Positions 1 to 7,125 of a stretch of DNA of 17,202 nt are shown in pieces. This stretch comes from CAKSFT01 sp045603125 (GTDB lineage Bacteria > Bacillota > Clostridia > UBA1381): NCBI GenBank assembly GCA_045603125.1, contig JAZULN010000065.1:1-17202 (forward strand), given 5' to 3'. The notes beneath the pieces are model-generated. The model was not told where the DNA came from. It searched no databases and saw only the letters and a list, made by a program, of their open reading frames with translations. The translations under genes and the position numbers were made by a program. The first letter of the stretch is position 1, and each line of letters opens with the position of its first letter.

Positions 1-2517
1 CAGGGTTTCACAATTACAACAGAGGCTTGTACTCAGTATTATGAGGACGGCCGCAAAATCAACGACGAAATTCAGGCTCAGATTATGGAGTACATCGACA
101 AGATGGAAGAAATCTGCGGCAAGAAGTTCGGTGACAAGGAGAATCCTCTCCTCGGATCAGTTCGGTCAGGTGCAAGGGCTTCAATGCCCGGTATGATGGG
201 TACAATCCTCAACCTTGGTCTTAACGAACACGTTGTTGAAGCTATGGCTGCAAAGAGCGGTAATGCAAGATGGGCTTACGACTGTTACAGAAGATTCATT
301 CAGATGTATTCAGACGTAGTTATGGAAGTTGGTAAGAAGTACTTTGAACAACTTATCGATGACATGAAGGAAAAGAAGGGTGTAACTCAGGACGTTGAGT
401 TAACAGCTGAAGACTTAAAGGAATTAGCATATCAATTCAAGGCTGAATATAAGTCAAAGATTGGTGAAGAATTCCCACAAGATCCAAAAGAACAATTATT
501 TGGTGCAATCAAGGCCGTTTTCCGTTCATGGGATAACCCAAGAGCAAACGTTTATAGAAGAGATAACGATATCCCTTATTCATGGGGTACAGCAGTAAAC
601 GTACAAATGATGGCATTCGGTAACATGGGTGATGACTGTGGTACTGGTGTTGCATTCACACGTGACCCGGCAACTGGTGAACCAGGTCTTATGGGTGAAT
701 TCCTTGTAAACGCACAAGGTGAAGACGTTGTTGCAGGTGTTCGTACTCCAATGCCAATCGCTGAAATGGCAGAAAAGTTCCCAGAAGCATTTGCTGAATT
801 CAATAAGGTTTGTGCAATCCTTGAAAACCACTATAAGGATATGCAGGATATGGAATTTACCGTTGAACAAAATAAGCTTTATATGCTTCAAACAAGAAAC
901 GGTAAAAGAACTGCAAAAGCTGCTTTAAAGATCGCTTGTGACTTAGTTGCAGAAGGTCGTATCGACAAGAAGCAAGCAGTTGCTATGATCGACCCAAGAA
1001 ACTTAGATACACTTTTACACCCACAATTCGACGCAAAGGCTCTAAAGGCTGCAACTCCTGCAGGTAAGGGTCTTGGTGCATCTCCTGGCGCTGCTTGCGG
1101 TAAGGTTGTATTTACAGCAGAAGACGCAGAAACATGGAATGCAAGAGGCGAAAAGGTTGTATTGGTTCGTTTGGAAACTTCTCCTGAAGATATCACAGGT
1201 ATGAAGGCTTCTCAAGGTATCTTGACAGTTCGTGGTGGTATGACATCTCACGCAGCCGTTGTTGCTCGTGGTATGGGTACATGCTGTGTATCTGGTTGTG
1301 GCGAAATCAACATGGACGAAGAAAACAAGAAGTTCACACTTGCTGGTAAGACATATAATGAAGGTGACTATATCTCAATCGACGGTTCAACAGGTAACAT
1401 CTACGACGGAATCATTCCTACAGTTGATGCTGAAATCGTTGGTGAATTCAAGACCATCATGGAATGGGCTGATGAATTCAGAACATTGAAGGTTAGAACA
1501 AACGCAGATACTCCGGCAGATGCTAAGAAGGCAAGAGAACTTGGTGCAGAAGGTATCGGTCTTTGCCGTACAGAGCACATGTTCTTCGAAGCTGAAAGAA
1601 TTGCAGCATTCAGAGAAATGATCTGTGCAGATACAGTTGAAGAAAGAGAAGCAGCATTAGATAAGATTCTTCCATATCAACAAGGCGACTTCGAAGCTCT
1701 TTATGAAGCATTAGAAGGTAACCCTGTTACAATCCGTTTCTTGGATCCGCCTCTTCATGAGTTCGTTCCAACTGAAGAAGCTGATATCAAGGCTTTAGCT
1801 GCTGCTCAAGGTAAGAGTGTTGAAGATATTAAGGCTATCATCACAGGTCTTCACGAATTCAACCCAATGATGGGTCACCGTGGATGCCGTCTTGCAGTAA
1901 CATACCCTGAAATTGCTAAGATGCAAACAAAGGCAGTTATCCGTGCTGCAATCAAGGTTCAAGCTGCTCACAGCGATTGGACAGTTAAGCCTGAAATCAT
2001 GATTCCACTACCAGGCGAATTAAAGGAACTTAAGTTCGTTAAGGATATTGTAGTTGCTACTGCTGATGCTGAAATTGCAGCAGCCGGTGCAAAGATTGAA
2101 TACGAAGTTGGTACAAAGATGGAAATCCCAAGAGCATGTCTAACAGCTGATGAAATCGCAAAAGAAGCTGACTTCTTCTGCTTCGGTACAAACGACTTGA
2201 CTCAAATGACATACGGTTTCTCACGTGACGATGCAGGTAAGTTCTTGGATGCATACTATGACAAGAAGATCTTCGAAAACGACCCATTTGCAAAGCTCGA
2301 CCAAACAGGTGTTGGTAAGTTAATGGAAATGGCAATCACATTAGGTAAGCCTGTAAACAACTCACTACACATCGGTATCTGTGGTGAGCACGGCGGTGAC
2401 CCTGTGTCTGTAGAATTCTGTCATAAGATTGGACTTGATTATGTTTCATGTTCACCATTCAGAGTGCCGATTGCAAGACTAGCAGCTGCTCAAGCAAAGA
2501 TTAAGGAAGATAAATAA
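1..2517 (+). CDS. ppdK: Pyruvate, phosphate dikinase, 5' end cut by window edge
   Basis: The enzyme interconverts pyruvate, ATP and phosphate with phosphoenolpyruvate, AMP and diphosphate; in anaerobic clostridia it serves as a cytoplasmic glycolytic or gluconeogenic step. The frame is open from base 1 and gives 838 codons. About 38 N-terminal residues are missing, judged by aligning the phosphohistidine with His455 of the Clostridium symbiosum enzyme, which gives a normal full length near 875. Seen in order: the rest of the nucleotide-binding domain; the swivelling phosphohistidine domain with GGMTSHAAVVARGMG (His codon 1249-1251); and the C-terminal PEP/pyruvate TIM barrel with GHRGCRL and GICGEHGGDP, whose Cys codon (2380-2382) matches the catalytic cysteine of the family. 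It is followed by a strong terminator, so it is probably transcribed apart from the glycan genes downstream. Glutamine codons switch from CAG to CAA near base 390 (see findings). Identity is very secure. Confidence 0.97.
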   Translation, partial: QGFTITTEACTQYYEDGRKINDEIQAQIMEYIDKMEEICGKKFGDKENPLLGSVRSGARASMPGMMGTILNLGLNEHVVEAMAAKSGNARWAYDCYRRFIQMYSDVVMEVGKKYFEQLIDDMKEKKGVTQDVELTAEDLKELAYQFKAEYKSKIGEEFPQDPKEQLFGAIKAVFRSWDNPRANVYRRDNDIPYSWGTAVNVQMMAFGNMGDDCGTGVAFTRDPATGEPGLMGEFLVNAQGEDVVAGVRTPMPIAEMAEKFPEAFAEFNKVCAILENHYKDMQDMEFTVEQNKLYMLQTRNGKRTAKAALKIACDLVAEGRIDKKQAVAMIDPRNLDTLLHPQFDAKALKAATPAGKGLGASPGAACGKVVFTAEDAETWNARGEKVVLVRLETSPEDITGMKASQGILTVRGGMTSHAAVVARGMGTCCVSGCGEINMDEENKKFTLAGKTYNEGDYISIDGSTGNIYDGIIPTVDAEIVGEFKTIMEWADEFRTLKVRTNADTPADAKKARELGAEGIGLCRTEHMFFEAERIAAFREMICADTVEEREAALDKILPYQQGDFEALYEALEGNPVTIRFLDPPLHEFVPTEEADIKALAAAQGKSVEDIKAIITGLHEFNPMMGHRGCRLAVTYPEIAKMQTKAVIRAAIKVQAAHSDWTVKPEIMIPLPGELKELKFVKDIVVATADAEIAAAGAKIEYEVGTKMEIPRACLTADEIAKEADFFCFGTNDLTQMTYGFSRDDAGKFLDAYYDKKIFENDPFAKLDQTGVGKLMEMAITLGKPVNNSLHIGICGEHGGDPVSVEFCHKIGLDYVSCSPFRVPIARLAAAQAKIKEDK

Positions 2518-2542
2518 TCTTTAGAAAAATAAATATCATTTC

Positions 2543-2579
2543 GAGCCTTGTGAACTCCCGTTCACAAGGCTCATTTTTA
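2543..2579 (+). terminator. Rho-independent terminator of ppdK
   Basis: A perfect 12-bp stem (GAGCCTTGTGAA at 2543-2554, TTCACAAGGCTC at 2561-2572) closes a 6-nt CTCCCG loop and runs into ATTTTTA. It lies 25 nt after the ppdK stop codon and separates ppdK from the next gene. Confidence 0.93.
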
Positions 2580-2618
2580 GTATTATTACAAACCTATTTA
2601 TTAAAAACATAATCAATT

Positions 2619-2651
2619 ATGCTTGTATTCCTCACTTTTTTGCAGATATTA
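2619..2651. promoter_or_regulatory. Putative AraC-type operator, copy A
   Basis: This 33-bp stretch matches 5210-5242 at 31 positions, including 21 consecutive bases at 2624-2644 (TGTATTCCTCAC, then six T, then GCA). It ends 4 nt before a -35 box, exactly as copy B does. The likely binder is the AraC-family protein encoded at 4345-5211, because copy B lies at that gene's own start. That assignment is inference; the repeat itself is seen directly. Confidence 0.65.
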
Positions 2652-2655
2652 CATA

Positions 2656-2684
2656 TTTACATTTTTTTTATATTATGAGATAAT
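2656..2684 (+). promoter_or_regulatory. Sigma-A-type promoter of the solute-binding-protein gene
   Basis: TTTACA (2656-2661) and GATAAT (2679-2684) are separated by 17 nt, which puts transcription start near 2691, about 28 nt before the ATG. The operator-like copy A directly abuts the -35 side. A competing -10 candidate, TATTAT at 2671-2676, has a poorer partner. Confidence 0.6.
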
Positions 2685-2718
2685 TAAAATAACCTAAAAT
2701 TAAGGGAGGAAAATTTTT

Positions 2719-4224
2719 ATGAAAAAAATTATTTCAGCGTTGCTAAGCCTTTCAATGGCAGCATCTATGGCAGTAGGTTTATCAGGTTGTAAGTTATTTG
2801 ATAAGCTAAAAGAAGGCGAAACACTAAGATGGATTGTGCTTGGTGAAAAACCGGCAGATTTTGATAAGGTTCTTGAAGAAATGAACAAGATTGTTGAGCC
2901 GGAATTGGGTATGAAAGTATCTGTTGAGTTCATTGATGCTGCATCTATGGGCGAAAAGATGAAGCTAAAGATGGCGGAAAAGGATACATACGATGTATGT
3001 TTCACAGGATACTGTAACCCATACCAAACCGCTGTTCAGATGAAGGGTCTTTATGATATTACAGATATGCTTGATAATATCAAAATGAAGGATGGCACAA
3101 CCGTTAAGATGAGCGATGTTGTAGACCAATTCTATCTTGATTCTGCAAAGGTAGATGGTAAAATTTATGGTATTCCTAATGCTCAGGTAAACTCTAATCC
3201 AAGATGTTTTATGATTCTTGAATCAACTGCAAAGGCTGCAGGTATTGATGTTGAAGGTTGGAATAATGCTGCAGTGAATGCAACAGATTATGACAGCTAT
3301 AAAGCATATTTGGAAAAAACAACCGAAGAGTTAACAAAGCTTTTAAAGGTAAAGGATAAGTTAGGCTTAAAGGGCATTGGTGGACCAAGCCCAAGAGCAC
3401 CTATGATTTATGAAACTATTTCATCAGGTATTGCATTTAGAATTGATGGTTCAGAAGAACTTGTAAACGTATATGATACCCCTGAAATGAAGTTGGAATT
3501 TGAAACCATAAGAGATTGGTATAATAAAGGTATCATAAACAAAGATGCTGCGTCTAAGGGAGAAACTGTAGCAACAGTTGAAGAACAGAAAATGAGTGGC
3601 ACATGGGAAGCTTCATGGAAGCCTGGTCAGGATGCTCAGGATATCGCAGTTTACGGCGAACCGATCAAATATGTATTTATGCAAGCACCATATATCAACA
3701 GAACTAATCCGCTTGCTACCATGCAATCAGTTGGTGCAAACTCAAAGCATCCGGAAGAAGCAGTTAAGTTCCTATATATGATAAACTCAAATCCTGAACT
3801 TTATAACTTGTTCTGCTGGGGTATAGAAGGCACACACTATACAAAGAATGAAGATGGAACAGTTAAATTTGCAGAAGGCTCAACTTATGGCGATATGTCA
3901 AGAAATGCATGGGCATATGGTAACCAATTTAATGGTTATGTTTTAGAGGGTCAACCTTTGGACGTTTGGGAAGAAACTAAAAAGATGAACGAAGATGCAA
4001 TTAAATCACCGGCTCTTGGTTTTGTTCCTGACCTTTCTAATTTGACAACAGAAATTGCATCTGTTGCAAATGTTTTGGCTGAATATAAAGCAAGAAGAAT
4101 GTGGGGAACAGACGACCCTGCAAACTGGTATGACCAAATGCTTGAAGACTTAAGAGTTGCAGGCATTGATAAAATCAAGGCAGAACTTCAAATACAATAT
4201 AGTGCATTTTTGAAAAATAAATAA
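2719..4224 (+). CDS. Extracellular sugar-binding lipoprotein, DUF3502 (LipO-like) type
   Basis: Predicted solute-binding component of an ABC sugar importer, lipid-anchored on the outer face of the membrane; the ligand is probably an oligosaccharide. The 501-residue product has a type II signal peptide: a KK start, a hydrophobic core, and the lipobox LSGC with the lipidated Cys at residue 24. The body is a periplasmic-binding fold, and from about residue 357 the sequence (NPELYNLFCWGIEGTHYTK onward) resembles the C-terminal DUF3502 region of LipO-type proteins. Length fits the family. The start is set by AGGGAGG at 2703-2709, 9 nt before ATG. The gene stands alone: the two permeases that usually accompany this family are not in the window. 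Its promoter shares an upstream element with the GH2 operon, which suggests common control. Family call is secure; ligand is unknown. Confidence 0.9.
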   Translation: MKKIISALLSLSMAASMAVGLSGCKLFDKLKEGETLRWIVLGEKPADFDKVLEEMNKIVEPELGMKVSVEFIDAASMGEKMKLKMAEKDTYDVCFTGYCNPYQTAVQMKGLYDITDMLDNIKMKDGTTVKMSDVVDQFYLDSAKVDGKIYGIPNAQVNSNPRCFMILESTAKAAGIDVEGWNNAAVNATDYDSYKAYLEKTTEELTKLLKVKDKLGLKGIGGPSPRAPMIYETISSGIAFRIDGSEELVNVYDTPEMKLEFETIRDWYNKGIINKDAASKGETVATVEEQKMSGTWEASWKPGQDAQDIAVYGEPIKYVFMQAPYINRTNPLATMQSVGANSKHPEEAVKFLYMINSNPELYNLFCWGIEGTHYTKNEDGTVKFAEGSTYGDMSRNAWAYGNQFNGYVLEGQPLDVWEETKKMNEDAIKSPALGFVPDLSNLTTEIASVANVLAEYKARRMWGTDDPANWYDQMLEDLRVAGIDKIKAELQIQYSAFLKNK

Positions 4225-4238
4225 AGTTAAAAAACACT

Positions 4239-4266
4239 AAAAACCCCCATTTAAATGGTTGTTTTT
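4239..4266. terminator. Probable bidirectional terminator between convergent genes
   Basis: AAAAAC (4239-4244) can pair with GTTTTT (4261-4266) around an inner CCAT/ATGG stem, with a CC/TT mismatch between the two. The A-run on one side and T-run on the other would let it act on transcripts from either direction. It starts 15 nt after the lipoprotein stop codon. The stem is imperfect. Confidence 0.55.
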
Positions 4267-4273
4267 CTTTTAT

Positions 4274-4310
4274 AAAAGATAGAGGTATAACTTACCAATA
4301 TCTTTTTTTT
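4274..4310 (+). terminator. Second terminator hairpin, plus strand
   Basis: AAAAGATA (4274-4281) pairs with TATCTTTT (4299-4306), with an inner GGTA/TACC stem and an eight-T tail. It backs up the first hairpin for the lipoprotein transcript and shields the regulator gene, which converges and ends at 4345. Its effect on the minus strand is weaker because the T-run there is broken. Confidence 0.6.
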
Positions 4311-4344
4311 ATATCTTATTGTATAATTTTATTTATAGAAGGTT

Positions 4345-5211
4345 TTAAGCGTTAATAAACCTGTATTCTGAAGGAGTGTGGTTCGTCTTTTTCTTGAATA
4401 GTCCTGAAAAATAGTGTTCATCGGAAAAGCCGACGTGTAAGGCGATTTCCTTGATGCTGAGGGTTGTACTTTTTAGTAAAAGCTTTGCTTGTTCTATTCG
4501 TTGTTCTAAAAGATAATCGTAAGGAGTAATATCGTATGCATTTTTAAAGATTCTTGATGTTTGCGATTTACTTTTACATATATGTTTTGATAAAAGGTCG
4601 ATAGAAATATTTTTGTCTATATTGGTATCTATATATTTTTTTAGTTTATAAGCGTCATGATTTATCTCGATCTGGTCACGCTCGGCCTTTAAAATAATAT
4701 TGATAATTTCTATGAATAATGGGGTTACAAGTCGATTTATCTTATTACCTGACAAACCCTGTTCGTTACAAATATCAAGAATTTGTTTCATAACAGGATA
4801 ACCATAGGCGTTTTTAAATATGAATTTATCGCCAATTCCGTAAAGACGCATAAGTTCACCGCATAGCGGACCGGATGCGTTAAACCATATTTTTTCGTAA
4901 GGGTCTTTGGGGTTTGCATAATACAAGTGATCGATGCCGGTTTGCAATATTACCATGTCACCTTCTGATACTAAATACTCAACATCATCTACTACCACAT
5001 ATCCACTGCCGGATATTATATATTCGCAACATAATTCTGTAGCATTGGTGCGCCTTATTAAATAATTCGGATTTTTATAAGTTATTCCTGCGAGTTTTAT
5101 ATTTAACGGGTGATTCTGCGATGGTGGAGACACCAAGGCTAAAAACTCTTTGCTTTGTATTTCGGCTAATAAATCGGCATCCAACACCCGTAATGAAAAA
5201 TCTTTGTCCAT
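4345..5211 (-). CDS. AraC-family transcriptional regulator (cupin plus double HTH)
   Basis: Predicted cytoplasmic, sugar-responsive DNA-binding regulator of 288 residues, the usual size of the family. Roughly the N-terminal 140 residues form a cupin-like sensor domain, with a segment reading GSGYVVVDDVEYLVSEGDMV. The last 100 residues are the AraC-type DNA-binding domain with two helix-turn-helix motifs: ISIDLLSKHICKSKSQTSRIFK in the first, and IKEIALHVGFSDEHYFSGLFKK plus the family signature end TPSEYR in the second. The ATG at 5209-5211 is preferred over an in-frame GTG five codons upstream, because that GTG overlaps the GAGG ribosome site (+ strand 5221-5224). It is divergent from the GH2 operon and convergent with the lipoprotein gene. 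It probably activates both and regulates itself, since the shared element covers its leader. The inducer is unknown. Confidence 0.92.
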   Translation of the reverse strand: MDKDFSLRVLDADLLAEIQSKEFLALVSPPSQNHPLNIKLAGITYKNPNYLIRRTNATELCCEYIISGSGYVVVDDVEYLVSEGDMVILQTGIDHLYYANPKDPYEKIWFNASGPLCGELMRLYGIGDKFIFKNAYGYPVMKQILDICNEQGLSGNKINRLVTPLFIEIINIILKAERDQIEINHDAYKLKKYIDTNIDKNISIDLLSKHICKSKSQTSRIFKNAYDITPYDYLLEQRIEQAKLLLKSTTLSIKEIALHVGFSDEHYFSGLFKKKTNHTPSEYRFINA

Positions 5212-5242
5212 GCGTGTATTCCTCACTTTTTTGCATATATTA
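5210..5242. promoter_or_regulatory. Putative AraC-type operator, copy B, overlapping the regulator start
   Basis: Second copy of the 33-bp element at 2619-2651 (31 of 33 bases equal by eye). It ends 4 nt before the -35 box of the GH2-operon promoter, the usual place for a promoter-proximal activator site. On the other strand it spans the first bases, the ribosome site and the leader of the AraC gene, downstream of that gene's predicted transcription start, so bound protein could also block its own synthesis. Confidence 0.65.
5221..5224 (-). promoter_or_regulatory. Ribosome-binding site deciding the AraC-gene start
   Basis: On the minus strand this reads GAGG, within GTGAGGAA, 9 nt before the ATG at 5211. 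It argues against the in-frame GTG at 5226, which would have to start inside its own ribosome site. Confidence 0.75.
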
Positions 5243-5246
5243 TCTA

Positions 5247-5275
5247 TTGTATTAAGATAATTATAGCAGTATAAT
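5247..5275 (+). promoter_or_regulatory. Sigma-A-type promoter of the GH2 operon
   Basis: TTGTAT (5247-5252) and a consensus TATAAT (5270-5275) are 17 nt apart, with start expected near 5282, about 28 nt before the GH2 ATG. The weak -35 box next to operator copy B fits an activator-dependent promoter. Confidence 0.7.
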
Positions 5276-5277
5276 TA
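5258..5277. repeat. Perfect 8-bp inverted repeat joining two divergent -10 boxes
   Basis: TAATTATA (5258-5265) and TATAATTA (5270-5277) are perfect inverse complements around GCAG. Each arm holds the -10 box of one of the two opposing promoters. It may be a consequence of the paired promoters, or a separate operator dyad. Confidence 0.6.
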
Positions 5278-5288
5278 AAGTAAGTCAA
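5260..5288 (-). promoter_or_regulatory. Near-consensus sigma-A promoter of the AraC-family gene
   Basis: Read on the minus strand, TTGACT (+ strand 5283-5288) and TATAAT (+ strand 5260-5265) are 17 nt apart. Start is expected near 5253, giving a leader of about 40 nt that contains operator copy B. The promoter overlaps the opposing GH2 promoter almost completely. Confidence 0.72.
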
Positions 5289-5309
5289 GATGTATAAGGA
5301 GAAAATGTT

Positions 5310-7088
5310 ATGAAGATTTATAAGACAGAACATCCTATGCCGCAATGGGAAAGACAAAGTTGGAGGAATTTAAACGGCGAATGGGAATTTGAATTTGATT
5401 TTGGAAAAAGTGCAAGAGAAAGAGAAGTATATAAAGAAGGAAAGCTCTCTAAAAAGATAAATGTGCCCTTTTGCCCTGAAAGCGAACTCTCAGGTATTGG
5501 ATATAAAGATTTTATTTTATCTGTCTGCTATAGAAAGGTAATAACACTTACCAAGGCTGAAACCGAGAAAAACGTATTTCTTCACTTTGGTGCAGTGGAT
5601 TATGAAAGTTTTATATACATAAACGGCGTTCAGGCAGGACATCACATTGGTGGTTTTAGTTCTTTTTCGGTTGATATAACAAACTATGTAAAAGAAGGCG
5701 AAAATACAATATTTGTAATCGCTGAGGATGATGTAAGATGCGGAAAACAGGCTGCAGGAAAACAGAGTACAAAATATGCCTCAGAAAGTGCATGGTACAC
5801 AAGAACTACAGGAATATGGCAAACCGTATGGCTTGAGTTTACAGAAAAAAACTACATAAAGAATGCAAAATATTTCACCGACATTGATAATGGTATTTTA
5901 ACAATCCAGGGTGAGGTTGAAGGTTCGGGAAAACTTTTAGCGGAGGCTACTTTTGATTCCAAGTTTATGGGAAGAGCGGAAGCAAATATTTTTAATAACA
6001 CCTTTAATATTCAGATAAAACTCAACGAACTGCATTTGTGGGAATTGGGAAAAGGTGACTTATATAATCTTGAATTGACTTTTTGTAATGACCGTGTAAA
6101 CAGTTATTTTGGAATGAGAAGTGTAGCACTAAAAAATAAGAAATTTTATTTAAATAACAAATGTGTATTCCAAAGAACTGTTTTAGACCAGGGTTTTTAT
6201 CCTGACGGATTATATACTGCTAAGAGTGATGACGACTTAATAAACGATATAAAGATTTCAATGGATTTAGGATTTAACGGTGCAAGACTCCACCAGAAGA
6301 TATTTGAGCCGAGATTTTTATATCATTGTGACCGCTTAGGTTATATGGTTTGGGGAGAACACGGAAACTGGGGAGTTAATTATGAAAATGCAGTAGCTTT
6401 CGAAAACTTCACAAACGAATGGATAGATACATTAGAACGCGATTTTAACCATCCGTCAATAATTGGTTGGTGTCCTTTGAACGAGACATGGGGATATGCA
6501 GAAAAGAATTCGGAACACAGATTTGTTGAAACCATTTATCAAATTACCAAAAAACTTGATAAAACTCGTTTAGTAATTGATGTTAGCGGAAATTTCCATT
6601 GTGATAATATTGATATCTTCGATGTTCATGATTATGAGCAAGATGTTGAAAAATTCCGTGAATATTATTCAAAAATTGGCGAAGGAATTTTACTTGACCA
6701 GATAGAGAGACAAGACAAGGGACTTACTCAGAACTTTAAAGGTGAAGCTGTGTTTGTAAGTGAATATGGTGGAATTGGCTGGAAGGTTAATGATGCCGAA
6801 AATGGCTGGGGATATGGAAATAACCCCAAAACCGAAGACGAATTCTATGCAAGATACAAAGGTCTTACCGATACACTACTGGATAATCCTTATGTTATGG
6901 GCTTTTGTTATACTCAACTTTATGATATTGAGCAAGAAATAAACGGAATTTATACATTTGACAGAAAACCTAAGTTTGACGTTGAAAAGATAAGAGAAAT
7001 CAATTTAAGAAAAGCAAAAATTGAAGAGCTATCCGAAAAGGAAGATGTGGCTTGCTACTGTTATCCTTTGATTAAGGTAAGTAAGTAA
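5310..7088 (+). CDS. Glycoside hydrolase family 2 enzyme, cytoplasmic
   Basis: Predicted retaining exo-glycosidase releasing a terminal beta-linked sugar (galactose-, glucuronate- or mannose-type cannot be decided). The 592-residue product has no signal peptide, so it should act on imported oligosaccharides. Domain order: jelly-roll sugar-binding domain (about residues 10-170, with WRNLNGEWEFEFDFG near the start), an Ig-like domain (about 175-285), then the TIM barrel. The acid/base is Glu392 in CPLNETWG and the nucleophile Glu485 in VSEYGG, both in the expected family context. The late barrel motif DIEQEINGIYTFDRKPK lacks the Asn-x-Lys carboxylate-binding motif of beta-glucuronidases, so glucuronidase activity is unlikely. 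It is shorter than LacZ and has no extra C-terminal domains. AAGGAG at 5296-5301 sits 8 nt before ATG. It is first in a probable three-gene operon. Confidence 0.93.
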   Translation: MKIYKTEHPMPQWERQSWRNLNGEWEFEFDFGKSAREREVYKEGKLSKKINVPFCPESELSGIGYKDFILSVCYRKVITLTKAETEKNVFLHFGAVDYESFIYINGVQAGHHIGGFSSFSVDITNYVKEGENTIFVIAEDDVRCGKQAAGKQSTKYASESAWYTRTTGIWQTVWLEFTEKNYIKNAKYFTDIDNGILTIQGEVEGSGKLLAEATFDSKFMGRAEANIFNNTFNIQIKLNELHLWELGKGDLYNLELTFCNDRVNSYFGMRSVALKNKKFYLNNKCVFQRTVLDQGFYPDGLYTAKSDDDLINDIKISMDLGFNGARLHQKIFEPRFLYHCDRLGYMVWGEHGNWGVNYENAVAFENFTNEWIDTLERDFNHPSIIGWCPLNETWGYAEKNSEHRFVETIYQITKKLDKTRLVIDVSGNFHCDNIDIFDVHDYEQDVEKFREYYSKIGEGILLDQIERQDKGLTQNFKGEAVFVSEYGGIGWKVNDAENGWGYGNNPKTEDEFYARYKGLTDTLLDNPYVMGFCYTQLYDIEQEINGIYTFDRKPKFDVEKIREINLRKAKIEELSEKEDVACYCYPLIKVSK

Positions 7089-7114
7089 AACATCTGATGT
7101 TTATTGAAATTTGC

Positions 7115-7121
7115 GGAGGGG
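7115..7121 (+). promoter_or_regulatory. Ribosome-binding site deciding the beta-helix protein start
   Basis: GGAGGGG lies 4 nt before the ATG at 7126 and places the start there, not at the in-frame TTG at 7111, which lies upstream of this site. The signal-peptide start MKKF also supports 7126. The spacing is on the short side. Confidence 0.75.
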
Positions 7122-7125
7122 AACT

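Noticed and set aside
580..891. 103-codon open frame on the minus strand within ppdK
   Set aside because: It lies wholly inside a conserved coding region, has a Cys/His/Thr-rich composition typical of antisense translation and shows no ribosome site.
2619..2651. Copy A as the remnant of a second AraC-family gene
   Set aside because: The match stops at the start-codon region and no AraC-like coding sequence continues leftward on the minus strand; instead the match is tied to the promoter geometry.
5212..5226. GTG at 5226 as the start of the AraC-family gene
   Set aside because: The GTG overlaps the GAGG ribosome site used by the ATG at 5211 and has no site of its own.
7111..7125. TTG at 7111 as the start of the beta-helix protein
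   Set aside because: It precedes the GGAGGGG site and would add arginines ahead of a normal MKKF signal-peptide start.
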